Below, piece by piece: positions 44,301 to 52,695 of a DNA stretch of 64,000 nt. The translations under genes and the position numbers were made by a program. The DNA is from Bacillota bacterium (GTDB lineage: Bacteria; Bacillota; Clostridia; Christensenellales; Aristaeellaceae), in the NCBI GenBank assembly GCA_023416585.1, contig JAEZHM010000036.1, positions 62,001 through 126,000 on the forward strand, written 5' to 3'. The number at the start of each line of letters is the position of its first letter. Position 1 is the stretch's first letter. A model generated the notes under the pieces. The model was not told where the DNA came from. It saw nothing but the letters and a program-made list of their open reading frames with translations, and ran no database searches.

Positions 44301-44415
44301 CAAGTATTTCTGATGAAATAGCTTGTTTCAATGCTTGTGCTTTCGAGAATATCGAATTACAACTTTGTTCAGATTGTAAATGCAAATCTGTAAGGTGACA
44401 TATGATATAACTCAT
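41335..44415 (-). CDS. Metallophosphoesterase-NTPase fusion, candidate STAND-type defence protein
   Basis: 1026 aa, AT-rich compared with neighbours. Residues 1-290 are a calcineurin-like phosphoesterase with every metal motif intact: HLTDLHL (D10, H12), VVSGDIAST (D50), APGNHDCD (N90, H91), SVFHHP (H202) and MGHEHEQD (H231, H233). Residues about 340-600 form a P-loop NTPase: GNKDGGKSTIAK (381-392, Walker A), VILIDEFDKC (451-460, Walker B) and a winged-helix-like part with PAIPLYIIIVLQQLA. Residues 600-1026 are helical with no clear repeats (YFSFKYPYIYYYFCGRYISR). An N-terminal effector plus NACHT/STAND-like NTPase plus helical sensor is the plan of many anti-phage proteins. Role is inferred; no cofactor gene is evident. 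Confidence 0.82.
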   Translation of the reverse strand: MSYIICHLTDLHLQSEQSCNSIFSKAQALKQAISSEILVGDVVIMVVSGDIASTGKKKEYEHAVSLFSDIEHYINEEKKIQVNWAMAPGNHDCDLENTDSIRDTLIDAIKNGAACPRDTLDRICVVQNNYNEFEALFSLTEINPIEKHKTIDTKEGKILIVLNNTAWMSRKHETAGSGIIPPEYISYQIDNSQYLFTISVFHHPINWLNPDNAAFFRNRLRNTSEFVIMGHEHEQDQVSSCAPTWNIEQRNGMVLQDSKNDENSGFSIYKINLSDNLIQDIHFRWNAKGYYDSERMPVSEFKRNKSRKEKTIEATNVFLQQLDDIGFSVHHPYKENPTLSEIFCCPDILLMDSTTMSEISPKVCVNSLCDILKYRYGFIMGNKDGGKSTIAKMLCLHYIKCTDCIPVLCNGKSFISRKDERIEEVITENFCDQYGEKTDIQFRQLEKKRKVILIDEFDKCQMNYSAKQHVIQFLINNYGSIYLFASIGLDMTETYTIVNVDSESLQLMKVMSMGNSKRHELVSKWYVLGKEDFVDQNELDAKVKNATTIINEMVSRGVIPAIPLYIIIVLQQLATGNASTYDGSRLGYFYETIVNRNLALYSRNNQSEDSICRELLSFLAYSMLCKYKNRLSYEELHDMIEIYRNEFAVDIDISIGSFIKDMCTVYILKKSPDGYFSFKYPYIYYYFCGRYISRNLAKKEVYDKLVYLIDRLYVEDYANIVVFVCQFSNNPIVIELVINNAEKILDSKKEFDFINCNTLIRSVDQGLENYLDKVVFCDDKVDEHKKEELKRLDESHIDDGEVKEQSTNIDDISENQLVAELNSGMQTIGVLGQIHRGYPGSIEKPLKIRIVKSVRALGMRILSLIMEDFEYESEGFIPYCTDRILQEHSEESRDKIESLIRHFLVSFMLSLTEVIVHHISSSISSSSLITINKKVLAEDNSIAGKLIMVDSCLNCLGQSYADQVVNMYADLKKLKNNFAANLLRGFVYNYLYMNRCSKNEFNKLCSEFLFNSQHMLTDAKIGSINR

Positions 44416-44639
44416 TTAAATCCCCACCTATGTGCTATATTTCTCACCCTCATAATACCTTAAAAAAATATAACACTAAAGGTCACTTAAATCAACAACT
44501 TTTTCTATTATTGTTAATATATTGCATGTTCCAACTCATCATTGCAATCTCTACTTGATGAAAAATTATACTAATTATATGACGCATATCACCTATCATG
44601 ATACCATTGGAAACCATGGGAAACCACGGGGGGGAAACC

Positions 44640-45215
44640 ACGGGGACGGTTCCGTCGGTTTCCAAAGTAAACCTTCTTCCTTGTTCCCAAACTTCTCCGG
44701 GTCCAGGGTCCGCCCCCCCATCTGGCTCAATCGTCGCACTGCTCACTGCCGTTCGCGTTGCTCGTTTCGCCAGCCTCGTCTACCTTTGCTTCATCCGCCG
44801 CAGGCTGCGCTCGGCTCCCGAGCCACAGGCGGCGCTTCGGCTACGGAGCCTTGGTCGTCTAAAGGGGGATATGGAGAGTGCAGGGAGGAGTTAACCCGGA
44901 GGGCGAGCGCAGCGAGCCTGAAGCCTGCGTAGGCGTAGCCGGAGCAGGCGGAACACTGGACTACAGAGGGACGGCGAAGCCGGACTAGGCGAGAGCCATT
45001 GAAAATGGCCACGCCGTACCCAGCGCCGCGAAGCGGTGATGGGCGGCAAAGCGAAGCGTAGTTCAGTGCGAAAGGGGAAAATCGAAATCCCCCCAACTCC
45101 TTCCTGCGTCCTCGTTTCCACGATTTTCTTCGGCGGGCCCTGGACCCAGGAGAGGAGACACTGGGGAATTGGAGGTTAGTAGCCTCCGGGCCCTTGATCC
45201 AGGGTGAACAAAGAG
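44640..45215. repeat. Composite repeat block, right side of the AT-rich island
   Basis: GGGGACGGTTCCGTCGG at about 44641, CCGGGTCCAGGGTCCGCCCC near 44697, CTCAATCGTCGCACTGCT, GAGAGTGCAGGGAGGAGTTA, ATCGAAATCCCCCCAACTCC, and CCTGGACCCAGG near 45140. These are the modules at 39838-40141 in rearranged, largely inverted order. No gene is supported between 44416 and 45441. Confidence 0.7.
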
Positions 45216-45267
45216 GACTGTATACAGAGGTTGACCGGAGAAAGTGTAGGGATCAATCAAAAGGTAT

Positions 45268-45335
45268 AGAACACACAGAACCGTCAGACTGTGTCAGAAA
45301 GCCCACAGCAACAGAGTAAAGCAGATGCTTCTGTT
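45268..45335. repeat. Island-flanking inverted repeat, right copy
   Basis: ACACACAGAACCGTCAGACT, GTGTCAGAAAGCCCACAGC and GCAGATGCTTCTGTT: the reverse complement of 40437-40503 with scattered changes. Confidence 0.75.
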
Positions 45336-45344
45336 AAAAAGCAT

Positions 45345-45420
45345 CAATATAAAAGGCCCCTTCGGCTTAGCCGCCCCTTACCCTTAACAGGCAGGGGCGG
45401 CTAAGCCTTCCGGCAGCCTT
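45345..45420 (-). terminator. Terminator of the third sugar locus
   Basis: A 15-bp perfect stem (GGCTTAGCCGCCCCT / AGGGGCGGCTAAGCC) with outer pairing AAGGCTGCC / GGGGCCTT and a TTTTAT tail on the minus strand. It lies 20 bp beyond the amidohydrolase stop. Confidence 0.7.
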
Positions 45421-45441
45421 GTATGACATGATGATATTAAA

Positions 45442-46251
45442 CTACAGGATGCCCAGCACCCTGCGCAGATTCCCGCCCAATATCTTTTCCTTGGCGCTTT
45501 GCGCTATATCCAGGTCCTTGACATGCTGGATGGCGTAGCTTACCTTATCTTTGCCGTTGTATGGAAAGTCCATACCGAAGATGGAGGCGTTCTCGCCGGT
45601 CTGCCACAAAAGTTCCTTGATCCGCTGGTCGCTTAAATTCCAGGCGCGGTTCTCGTTGGTGTCAAACACGCTGGTCAATCCCGCGTACAGCCTTGGGTTT
45701 TCCTTGTCATACTGGTTGTTGAGCATCACGGCCACCCCCTCGTTGAAGAAGCAGTAGCCTCCCAGATGCTCCATGGAAAAACGCAAATGCTTGAAGTTGT
45801 ACGCCACCTCGTCAAAGCGCAGCATGTTGTAGTCGGCGATGCGGTGCCAGTGTACGCCGGTATGAAAGGATACGAACAGGTTCAGTTCCTCCGCCCGCCG
45901 GTAGACTTCAAACGCCTTCTCCCCGTCGATGACAAAGTGCTGGAACGCCGGATGCATCTTGATGCCGCGAAAGCCGAGATCGGCGATCCTGTCCACCTGG
46001 CCGCGCAGATCCTTCCCCTCAAAATCCACCACGCCAAACCCCAGCAGGCGGCCGCTTTCCCCCATAGCCTTGGAAAGCCATGCGTTGGGCTCCTCGTCAC
46101 CGGGGCCCAAGAACCCGTGGAAGGTGGCAAAGGCCACGCTTTGCTCGATGCCGCATGCATCCATCAGAGAAAGCAGCACCTCCGGCGTTCCGTCCTCCCG
46201 GATATGCCGGGGAAATACATGGGCGTGGTTGGCGGTAATGCGCAAGGACAT
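45442..46251 (-). CDS. Amidohydrolase-family protein (2-pyrone-4,6-dicarboxylate-lactonase-like barrel)
   Basis: 269 aa from ATG 46251, one base after the stop of the response-regulator gene; longer in-frame starts would run through that gene. It begins MSLRITANHAHVFP, where the HxH pair is the family's first metal ligand. Other elements are FRGIKMHPAFQHFVID, LFVSFHTGVHWHRIAD, RFSMEHLGGYCFFNEG and SIFGMDFPYN (the Asp-containing last strand). Such TIM-barrel hydrolases act on lactones, amides or decarboxylate; the substrate is unknown. Coupling to a sugar sensor-transport operon suggests a sugar lactone or related catabolite. Confidence 0.8.
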   Translation of the reverse strand: MSLRITANHAHVFPRHIREDGTPEVLLSLMDACGIEQSVAFATFHGFLGPGDEEPNAWLSKAMGESGRLLGFGVVDFEGKDLRGQVDRIADLGFRGIKMHPAFQHFVIDGEKAFEVYRRAEELNLFVSFHTGVHWHRIADYNMLRFDEVAYNFKHLRFSMEHLGGYCFFNEGVAVMLNNQYDKENPRLYAGLTSVFDTNENRAWNLSDQRIKELLWQTGENASIFGMDFPYNGKDKVSYAIQHVKDLDIAQSAKEKILGGNLRRVLGIL

Positions 46252-46252
46252 A

Positions 46253-47014
46253 TCATTGTGCCCCTTTCTTACATCCATTGATCTGATATTGCTTGGGCGG
46301 GATTCCCACCAGCTTTTTAAACGTGGTGCAGAAATAGCGGTAGTCATTGAAGCCCACCATCTGCGCCACCTGGGAAACCCTAAGCCCCGAAGACTGCTGT
46401 AAAAGTGTTTCCGCCTGCCGGATGCGCACCTGTGCCACATATTCGGCAAAGGATGCTTTCAGCTTTCGCCTGCAAAGCTTGCTGATATAGCTTTCGCTGA
46501 TGTACAGCGTCTTGGCCGCCTGGGCCAGGGAAAGCTCCTGCTTATAGTGCTGCTGCACATACCGCGTCAGCGCGGCAATGTGCTTATCCGACGCCTGCTC
46601 CGTCTGGCTTTGTTCCTCCGGCGTTTGCGCATCCCGCGCGGCGCCGCCCCCGGCCACCATTACCCTTTGAATGGCCGTATACAGTTCCTTGTCATCAATA
46701 GGTTTCAATACGTAATCGCACACATTCAGTTTGATGGCCTTTTTGGCATACTCAAACTTGCTGTAGGCCGAAATGAGGATATACCGGATATGGGGCAGGT
46801 CGGCAAGGGCCTCGATCAATTCCAGGCCGTCCATCTGCGGCATGCAGATATCCGTAATCACAAGATCGGGGCGAAGAGTACGGATCATCTGCTCCGCTTC
46901 CTTCCCGTTTCCCGAAGCGCCCACCACCTGGCAGTTAAGCTGTGCCCATGGCGTCGTGGATAAAAGCTCCTGCCGCAAAAGCGCGGAGTCCTCCGCCACA
47001 AATACCCGGTTCAT
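46253..47014 (-). CDS. Two-component response regulator, AraC type (YesN-like)
   Basis: 253 aa. The receiver domain is MNRVFVAEDSALLRQELL with acidic pocket, phospho-acceptor Asp in LVITDICMPQMDGLEL, and Lys in YVLKPIDD. The C-terminal AraC domain carries LSLAQAAKTLYISESYISKL and VSQVAQMVGFNDYRYFCTTF. Its partner should be the YesM-type kinase encoded at the start of this locus (52025). Together they would sense an extracellular sugar and activate the permease/binding-protein genes between them. The gene is 12 bp from the permease gene and abuts the amidohydrolase gene. Confidence 0.95.
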   Translation of the reverse strand: MNRVFVAEDSALLRQELLSTTPWAQLNCQVVGASGNGKEAEQMIRTLRPDLVITDICMPQMDGLELIEALADLPHIRYILISAYSKFEYAKKAIKLNVCDYVLKPIDDKELYTAIQRVMVAGGGAARDAQTPEEQSQTEQASDKHIAALTRYVQQHYKQELSLAQAAKTLYISESYISKLCRRKLKASFAEYVAQVRIRQAETLLQQSSGLRVSQVAQMVGFNDYRYFCTTFKKLVGIPPKQYQINGCKKGAQ

Positions 47015-47026
47015 ACGCGCCCCTCC

Positions 47027-47848
47027 CTACTTTAAGCCCGAGGTAAGAAAGCTCTTGATGAACTGTTTTTGGAAAATCATGAACAGCAGCAGCAGCGGCA
47101 GCATGATCATCACCGTGGCTGTGGCAACCGCCGCCCATTGCGGCCCGGCGTCACCGCTGCTCTTGGTCAATAGCGCCAGCCCCAGGGGCAAAGAGCGCTT
47201 GTCAGGTGAATTGATCACAATCAACGGCCAGAGGAACGCATTCCAATGCCAGTTGATGGAGATGATGGCAAAGGACAGGTATGCCGTTTTGCAGGACGGG
47301 ATAAAGATATACCACAGCTTTTGGAACAGGTTGCAGCCGTCCAGCACAGCAGCCTCCTCCAGCGCCACGGGCAGGCTGCGGTAGCTTTGGCGCATCAGCA
47401 AAATACCCATGGCAGAGCCGAAGGAGACGATCATCACACCCAGGCGGCTATCCACAAGACCCAGGTCGCGGATGGTCAGATAGTTGGAAAGAAGCAGCAC
47501 TTCGCCCGGGATGATGATATGGGCCATGATCAGCAGCATCACCAGCCGCTTGCCCACAAACTCCATGCGCGCCACTGCGTAGGCGGCCAGGGTGATGGTA
47601 AACAGCTGCACCGAAAGGATTCCCGCCACAAAGATCAGGGAGTTGCCCATATACTTGAAAAACGGGAACGATGTAAACACATAGATGATATTTCCCGCCG
47701 AAAAGCGAAGGGACAAGTCAAAGCTCGTCACCATCTGTCCGGGGCGGATGGCGGCAAACACCGCCCATGCCAAAGGAAACAGCCAAATAATGCTCACCGC
47801 GGCGAGCGCAGCCGTCCGCGCCGCCGTAAATAGCCGGCTCTTTTTCAT
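47027..47848 (-). CDS. Carbohydrate ABC transporter permease, MalG type
   Basis: 273 aa with six hydrophobic segments beginning AALAAVSIIWLFPLAWAVFA. The EAA loop is ALEEAAVLDGCNLFQKLWYI, and the family's C-terminal FIKSFLTSGLK is present. It lies 12 bp downstream of the MalF-type gene and 12 bp upstream of the response regulator. CUT1 family; forms the channel with the preceding gene product. No ATPase gene is local. Confidence 0.93.
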   Translation of the reverse strand: MKKSRLFTAARTAALAAVSIIWLFPLAWAVFAAIRPGQMVTSFDLSLRFSAGNIIYVFTSFPFFKYMGNSLIFVAGILSVQLFTITLAAYAVARMEFVGKRLVMLLIMAHIIIPGEVLLLSNYLTIRDLGLVDSRLGVMIVSFGSAMGILLMRQSYRSLPVALEEAAVLDGCNLFQKLWYIFIPSCKTAYLSFAIISINWHWNAFLWPLIVINSPDKRSLPLGLALLTKSSGDAGPQWAAVATATVMIMLPLLLLFMIFQKQFIKSFLTSGLK

Positions 47849-47860
47849 GTCTGTCTCCTT

Positions 47861-48760
47861 TCAGCTTTCATAGTGGGTCACCCTGTCCAGCAAAAAGTAC
47901 TGCAGGGCCACCACTGTCAAAACCAGCGCCAGCATGATCACGCTGAAGGTAGCGGCCATTCCCTGATCCCAGTAGGAAAAAGCCGTCTTGTAGATATGGT
48001 ACATGATCATGCTGCTGGCATGGTTGGGTCCGCCCTCCGTCATCACGATGATGGAATCCACCATCTTAATGGAATTGGTGATGGTCAGCGTCAGCGCAAA
48101 GACCATGGTAGGCATCAAAAGCGGGAAGGTTATGTTGAAAAACTGACGCCAGCCGTTGGCCCCGTCAATGGTGGCAGCTTCGTAGTACTCGGTGGGAATG
48201 CCCTGCATGCCCGACAGGAAAAAGATCATCAGGTACCCCGCTTCCCGCCAGATATATACAAAGGACAGCGCGGTCAGTACATACCTGGGATCGCCCAGCC
48301 AGCGGATGGTCCGGCCGCCCAGCATTTTGACAATATGGTCAAAAAATCCGATATCCGGCGTCAGCAAAAATACCCAGATCAGAGAAAAGCCGATCATCGG
48401 CGAAACGTTGGGATAAAAGATAGCGGTCCGGAAAAACGTAATGCCCCGGCAATTATTGTTGAGGATGTAAGCGAAGAAGATCCCAAGAACCAGGCATGCG
48501 GGAACCACTATCAGCGTAAAGCGGGCGTTGTTTTTGAGGGAGGTCAAAAATACCGGGTCGGCAAAGGCGTCCGCGTAATTTTGGAATCCGGCGAAAACTT
48601 CCTTACGCATGTACAGGTTCTTTTGAAAAAAGCTAAGATAAATAGTCTTTAAAAAAGGCCAGAAGGAAAACACCGTAAGAAAGAAAAAGGTAGGCAGCAC
48701 CAGCAGCCATGCCTGCACATTGCGCTTTACGGCCCTTGCAGCGGGCGGGGTCAAATGCAT
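47861..48760 (-). CDS. Carbohydrate ABC transporter permease, MalF type
   Basis: 299 aa from ATG 48760, eight bases after AAGGAGGGG; 15 extra codons upstream have no site. The N-terminal membrane segment is AWLLVLPTFFFLTVFSFWPF, and the EAA loop EYYEAATIDGANGWRQFFNI. It ends with the basic LDRVTHYES. It follows the binding-protein gene and pairs with the MalG-type permease. Confidence 0.93.
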   Translation of the reverse strand: MHLTPPAARAVKRNVQAWLLVLPTFFFLTVFSFWPFLKTIYLSFFQKNLYMRKEVFAGFQNYADAFADPVFLTSLKNNARFTLIVVPACLVLGIFFAYILNNNCRGITFFRTAIFYPNVSPMIGFSLIWVFLLTPDIGFFDHIVKMLGGRTIRWLGDPRYVLTALSFVYIWREAGYLMIFFLSGMQGIPTEYYEAATIDGANGWRQFFNITFPLLMPTMVFALTLTITNSIKMVDSIIVMTEGGPNHASSMIMYHIYKTAFSYWDQGMAATFSVIMLALVLTVVALQYFLLDRVTHYES

Positions 48761-48846
48761 TGGGATTGCCCCTCCTTTCTTGTCTGGGCGGAAGAATCCG
48801 CGCATCCCGGAAGGATGGGGCTGCCAAACTGGCAGCCCCGTATGCT

Positions 48847-50154
48847 TTACTTGTTATAGGGGGCCAGGATTTTTTCACATTCCGCCTGGGCGTCGGCCAA
48901 AGCCTGCTCGGGCGTCTTTTCGCCGGTCATCACCGCGTCATAGGCGGAGTTAAGCGCCGAGCCGACGCGCTCGGATTCAAATACCCGCAGCTCGTTGTAG
49001 CAGGATTCCAGTTGTTCGAAGGCCACCTTGGCCTGAGGGATGTTCTCGTAATACTTCTTCATGATATCGGTCTCAAAGGCCGACTTGCGGGTTGCGATAT
49101 AGCCCGTGTCCACATTCCACTGGGCCTGGCGCTCCGGCTCGGTGAGGAAGCGGATAAACTTCCAGACAGCATTGAGCTGCGCGTCGCTGGAGCCCTTCAT
49201 CACATACAGGTTGCCGCCGCCGGCGATGGAAGCATCCCGCTTAGCGATAGGCAGCTTGGCGATGCCATAGTCAAATTTTACCGACGCGTTGATGTTGGCC
49301 AGATTGCCGGAGGAAACGTGCACCATGGACGCCTTGCCCTCGATAAAGCTGGCGGGGGTGGTCGCCATGTCGATCACGCCCTCGGGGGAAGCCTTGGTGT
49401 CAGCCAAGTTCTTCAAATACGCAAGGGCTTCCACGTTTTCAGGGGTGTTGAAGAAAACCTTCTTGCCGTCGTCGGACATGATGTTCTCGCCGTTTAAGCT
49501 GTTGGAGATGCAAAAGGGCTGGAAGTTCCACGCGCCGGAGGAGGGAACCAAAAGACCCCAGCGATCCGCATTGCCGGCGGCGTCAAACTTGGTGAGCTTT
49601 TGAGCGTACTCCGCCATCTCATCCCAGGTGCGCGGCGGCTTTTCCGGGTCTAGGCCGGCTTCGCGGAAATGGTCCTTGTTGTAGAACATCAGCAGCGTGC
49701 TGCGCTGGAAGGGAATGGAGTAGATATGCCCGTCATACATGCAGTTGCGCATGAAGCCCGGATAAAAATCGTTGATGTAGGCATCGCCGCCGTCCGAGGC
49801 GATCAGGTCGTCCAAAGGCATGATGGCGTCCATGGACAGCAGTGTGAGAATGGTGACGTTAGCCAGGATGGTAAACTGCGGCGGCGTTCCGCCCTGCAGG
49901 GAGACCATCAGCTTCTGAAGCGTGTCCTTATAGTTGCCGGAGAAGACAGGGTTGACCTTGATGTTGGGGTTGAGCGCCTCAAACTCCCTGGCGTACCCTT
50001 CGATCAATTCCGCAACCTTGCCGCCCACCTGCACAGGATAGTAGAACTCGATGCTCACCTTTTCTTCCGCCAGGGTAGCCGTTGGCGCCGCGCAAGATCC
50101 CAGCACCATCATTGCAGCCAGGCATGCCGCCAAAAGAATACGTCCCCATTTCAT
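48847..50154 (-). CDS. Sugar-binding lipoprotein of an ABC transporter
   Basis: 435 aa from ATG 50154 (GGAGG upstream); a longer frame to 50193 lacks a site. Lipoprotein signal: ILLAACLAAMMVLGSCAAPT with lipobox LGSC, so the mature protein is lipid-anchored outside the membrane. The mature part has VSIEFYYPVQVGGKVAELIE, TPPQFTILANVTILTLL and WNFQPFCISNSLNGENI, family-1 substrate-binding features resembling UgpB-type proteins. The other two binding proteins in this window lack the lipobox. Confidence 0.93.
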   Translation of the reverse strand: MKWGRILLAACLAAMMVLGSCAAPTATLAEEKVSIEFYYPVQVGGKVAELIEGYAREFEALNPNIKVNPVFSGNYKDTLQKLMVSLQGGTPPQFTILANVTILTLLSMDAIMPLDDLIASDGGDAYINDFYPGFMRNCMYDGHIYSIPFQRSTLLMFYNKDHFREAGLDPEKPPRTWDEMAEYAQKLTKFDAAGNADRWGLLVPSSGAWNFQPFCISNSLNGENIMSDDGKKVFFNTPENVEALAYLKNLADTKASPEGVIDMATTPASFIEGKASMVHVSSGNLANINASVKFDYGIAKLPIAKRDASIAGGGNLYVMKGSSDAQLNAVWKFIRFLTEPERQAQWNVDTGYIATRKSAFETDIMKKYYENIPQAKVAFEQLESCYNELRVFESERVGSALNSAYDAVMTGEKTPEQALADAQAECEKILAPYNK

Positions 50155-50282
50155 GGCAAAACCTCCTATTCCTTTTTGAAAGGATTGATGCATATATCAT
50201 AAAGGAACCGGGAGGGAAAACAAGCAGTAATCCGGCCCAAAAAGGTTCAAAATGCGGCACTTATCGATCTCATGCTCAAGCA

Positions 50283-52025
50283 TCAAATACGGCTGGCGGC
50301 AAATCTGACTGTCACCTTGGTATAGCATCCCTTTTTGGACTGTATGTCAAGATAGCAGGAATCGCCGTAATACAGCTGCAGCCGGCGCCTGATATTCGCA
50401 AGGCCAATGCCCTCGTGCAGCGTATTGCCCGATTCCCCCGGCGCCTTCGTATCCACGCCGAAACCCACGCCGTTGTCCGTGATCTCAAAAAGGACCTGGC
50501 TTCCCATCATGTATCCCTTCACCGAAATATGGCGCCGGCTGCACTCCTTCAGCCCGTGAATGATAGCGTTTTCCACGATCGGCTGCAGCACGAACCTGGG
50601 GATCTTAAGCAGCATGATCTCCGGCTGGATGCTTATATGGGAGCGGATGGTCCCGTCATGCCGAATGTTTTGCATCACAATATAGTTCTCCATCAGCTGC
50701 ACATCTTCTTCTACAGTGGTGAACTCCCCCTGTCCGTTCAGACTGATTCGCAGCACGTTGCCAAAGGACACCACCAGCTCGCTGACCTCCCGGGTGCGGC
50801 CCAGCTTGGCTAGAGATTTGATGTCATTGAGTACATTGTATAAAAAGTGCGGCTTGATCTGGGATTCCAGCGCCTTGATCTCGGCGGTATTCAGCCGTTT
50901 TTGCTTTTCCACGGCCCGGCTGATCAGCTGCTCCACCTGCTCGATCAGTTCGTTATACCGCGTTCCGATAATCTGTATTTCGGAAAAGTCCCCCTTGTGG
51001 GCCGCAAAGCGCTGCTTGAGCCCCGCCTTTTTCATCTGCTCAAAGGTGTCCAGCAGCCGTTTCACCTGGCGGGACACGCGCTTGGAAAGGAGTATGGCGC
51101 AGCAGCCGGCCAGAAGCGCCGTCAGTATGGAAATCATCAGCGTCACATGAAGGGTGATCTTGGAAATGCTGTTCAGCGCCTGCTGGGATCTGGTGAGCAA
51201 AACGGTCAAACCCGCGCCGGGCACGGTAAAGGATGTCTGCGCGGCATAAGCCGGATTCAAGCCCAAGCCGCTGATGCCCGTCAAGGCCATCAGTTCCTCC
51301 TTGGCCGGTGTCTCCCCCTCCAGCCTGGCCTGGCGCATGGCATAGGCCACACCCCCCTTAGGGTCCAGCACAACGGCATCCATGAGGCCCGAAGGACCAA
51401 GCTGGCGCAGCATGGCCTCCAGCTCGCTTCGGTAGATATCCACCACCACAAAGCCCACAACATCGCCCTTGCTGTTTTCCAGCGTCTTCACCAAAGACAA
51501 CGCCACCTGCGCCCCTGCATACGTGGCCAGCTTGGTAGCCTTGACAGCATACCCCTCCTGGCTGCCCGCAGCCAGGGCGAACACGCCATACTCCCTGTAC
51601 AACGGCATGGAATACAGGTTGGGTACACTTCCGGTGGAATACCGGCGGCCGTTGGCCGCGGCCAGGATATGGATTTGAATCCGTTCCTCCTGTCCAAGCT
51701 GCAGCGTGCGCACAAGCCTTACGGCATCCTCGCCCAGTTTTCCCCCCGACTCTGTAAAGGAAAGGATTTGGGGATATGAAGCCAATGTTTTGGCTATAGA
51801 CAGATAATCTTCACAAATCCTAAGCAGCCCGGACTGAAGGGCGTTGATGCTGTGCTCCATCTCCTGCGCTTCCACCTGTCGGTAATACTGCATGGACAGC
51901 ACATTGCACAGCCAGGAGGAAAACAGAATGGGAATGATGCCAAAGGCCAAGTACGATAAAAGAATATACACCGACATACGCTTTTTTCTGATGCGGCCGC
52001 AAGCCTTGGCATTAAGTTCAGCCAA
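50283..52025 (-). CDS. Sensor histidine kinase, YesM type
   Basis: 580 aa from TTG 52025, which has GGGAGG eight bases upstream. The longer frame to 52214 would translate a dispersed repeat and is rejected. Two membrane segments (VYILLSYLAFGIIPILFSSW; TLMISILTALLAGCCAILLS) flank an extracytoplasmic sensor. A HAMP domain, then the His_kinase domain: ALESQIKPHFLYNVLNDIKS with the phospho-accepting His, and HATPase elements VENAIIHGLKE, FEITDNGVGFG and EGIGLANIRRRLQLYYG. The partner should be the YesN-like regulator of this locus. It lies upstream of and in line with the transporter genes. Confidence 0.95.
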   Translation of the reverse strand: MAELNAKACGRIRKKRMSVYILLSYLAFGIIPILFSSWLCNVLSMQYYRQVEAQEMEHSINALQSGLLRICEDYLSIAKTLASYPQILSFTESGGKLGEDAVRLVRTLQLGQEERIQIHILAAANGRRYSTGSVPNLYSMPLYREYGVFALAAGSQEGYAVKATKLATYAGAQVALSLVKTLENSKGDVVGFVVVDIYRSELEAMLRQLGPSGLMDAVVLDPKGGVAYAMRQARLEGETPAKEELMALTGISGLGLNPAYAAQTSFTVPGAGLTVLLTRSQQALNSISKITLHVTLMISILTALLAGCCAILLSKRVSRQVKRLLDTFEQMKKAGLKQRFAAHKGDFSEIQIIGTRYNELIEQVEQLISRAVEKQKRLNTAEIKALESQIKPHFLYNVLNDIKSLAKLGRTREVSELVVSFGNVLRISLNGQGEFTTVEEDVQLMENYIVMQNIRHDGTIRSHISIQPEIMLLKIPRFVLQPIVENAIIHGLKECSRRHISVKGYMMGSQVLFEITDNGVGFGVDTKAPGESGNTLHEGIGLANIRRRLQLYYGDSCYLDIQSKKGCYTKVTVRFAASRI

Positions 52026-52041
52026 AAAGATTCCTCCCAAA

Positions 52042-52092
52042 GAACACAGGAAACTTTCTCGAACACAGCTTGACGGTTCTCTGTGTTTCACG
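52042..52092. repeat. Dispersed palindromic repeat
   Basis: GAACACAGGAAACTTTCTCG and ACAGCTTGACGGTTCTCTGT: a diverged member of the GGGGACGGTTCTCTGTG family. Confidence 0.55.
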
Positions 52093-52559
52093 CTTTCCTG
52101 ATGATCCCTATACTTTCCCCGGTCAACCTGCTGATCTGCCGATAGGAGCGCTGCGCTTTTTGAGTTCTGCCAAAACTTCCATTCACCGTGTTTTGTCCAG
52201 GTTTCAAAACGCATCCACCGTATTCCATCCCGCTGCCGCCTAATCAGACTTTTAACATGCTGTCACTCATCTTTGGCCGGCCCTATGGAACATCTGCCTT
52301 CAGCGCACTCACATACCTGCCTCTATTCGTTACCGCACAAAAAAATATGGTATGCATTCATTTTACTTTCCTTCCGCACTCCTCTGGACATTAAAATACA
52401 CTCCCCCTCTTGTTAAGGTGAGTGTATCATGTTCTAATCATGCCTGTCAAAACAAAGAACCGCACACCTTAAACCATAGGAATAGCCTGGAATCTTCATT
52501 TCATTATTTTGTCTTTTTATTAATTATCTTTTAATAATTGTAAAGTTTTGTATACCCAC
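52093..52559. other. Intergenic stretch with one small hairpin
   Basis: No gene supported. At 52392-52429 ATACACTC and GAGTGTAT arms form a hairpin around a CCCCCTCTTGTTAAGG loop. The rest is AT-rich leader. Confidence 0.35.
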
Positions 52560-52588
52560 TTGGAAAATTAAACTAACCATGGTACTAT
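52560..52588 (+). promoter_or_regulatory. Promoter of the riboswitch transcript
   Basis: TTGGAA (52560-52565), 17-base spacer, TACTAT (52583-52588); the predicted start is about 20 bases before the c-di-GMP aptamer. Confidence 0.6.
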
Positions 52589-52611
52589 ATACCAGAAAAG
52601 TGTATTTAGTA

Positions 52612-52695
52612 ACTTAAAAAGGCAAACCTGTCGAAAGACTGGGACGCAAAGCCATCGGGCCTAAAGTTTAGACTATGGCAGCCGGGTCGCAGGGG
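52612..52695 (+). ncRNA. c-di-GMP-I (GEMM) riboswitch upstream of the threonine-rich secreted protein
   Basis: It reads AAAAAGGCAAACC, GTCGAAAGAC, TGGGACGCAAAGCC, ATCGGGCCTAAAG and ATGGCAGCCGGGTCGC: all c-di-GMP-I landmarks in order (GGCAAACC, GAAA tetraloop, GGGACGCAAAGCC, GGGCCTAA, ATGxCAGCCGGGT). It lies 240 bp upstream of the secreted protein gene on the same strand. The expression platform is unclear; the 37-bp repeats that follow may be part of it. Confidence 0.92.

Noticed and set aside
46254..46449. Long N-terminal extension of the amidohydrolase
   Set aside because: It lies entirely inside the response-regulator gene in another frame; the family's HxH start follows ATG 46251.
47873..48652. 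259-codon plus-strand frame opposite the MalF-type permease
   Set aside because: His/Gln/Gly-rich shadow composition; the opposite strand encodes an unmistakable permease.
52026..52214. N-terminal extension of the YesM-type kinase
   Set aside because: It would translate a dispersed repeat; a TTG with GGGAGG at 52025 gives the normal YesM N-terminus.
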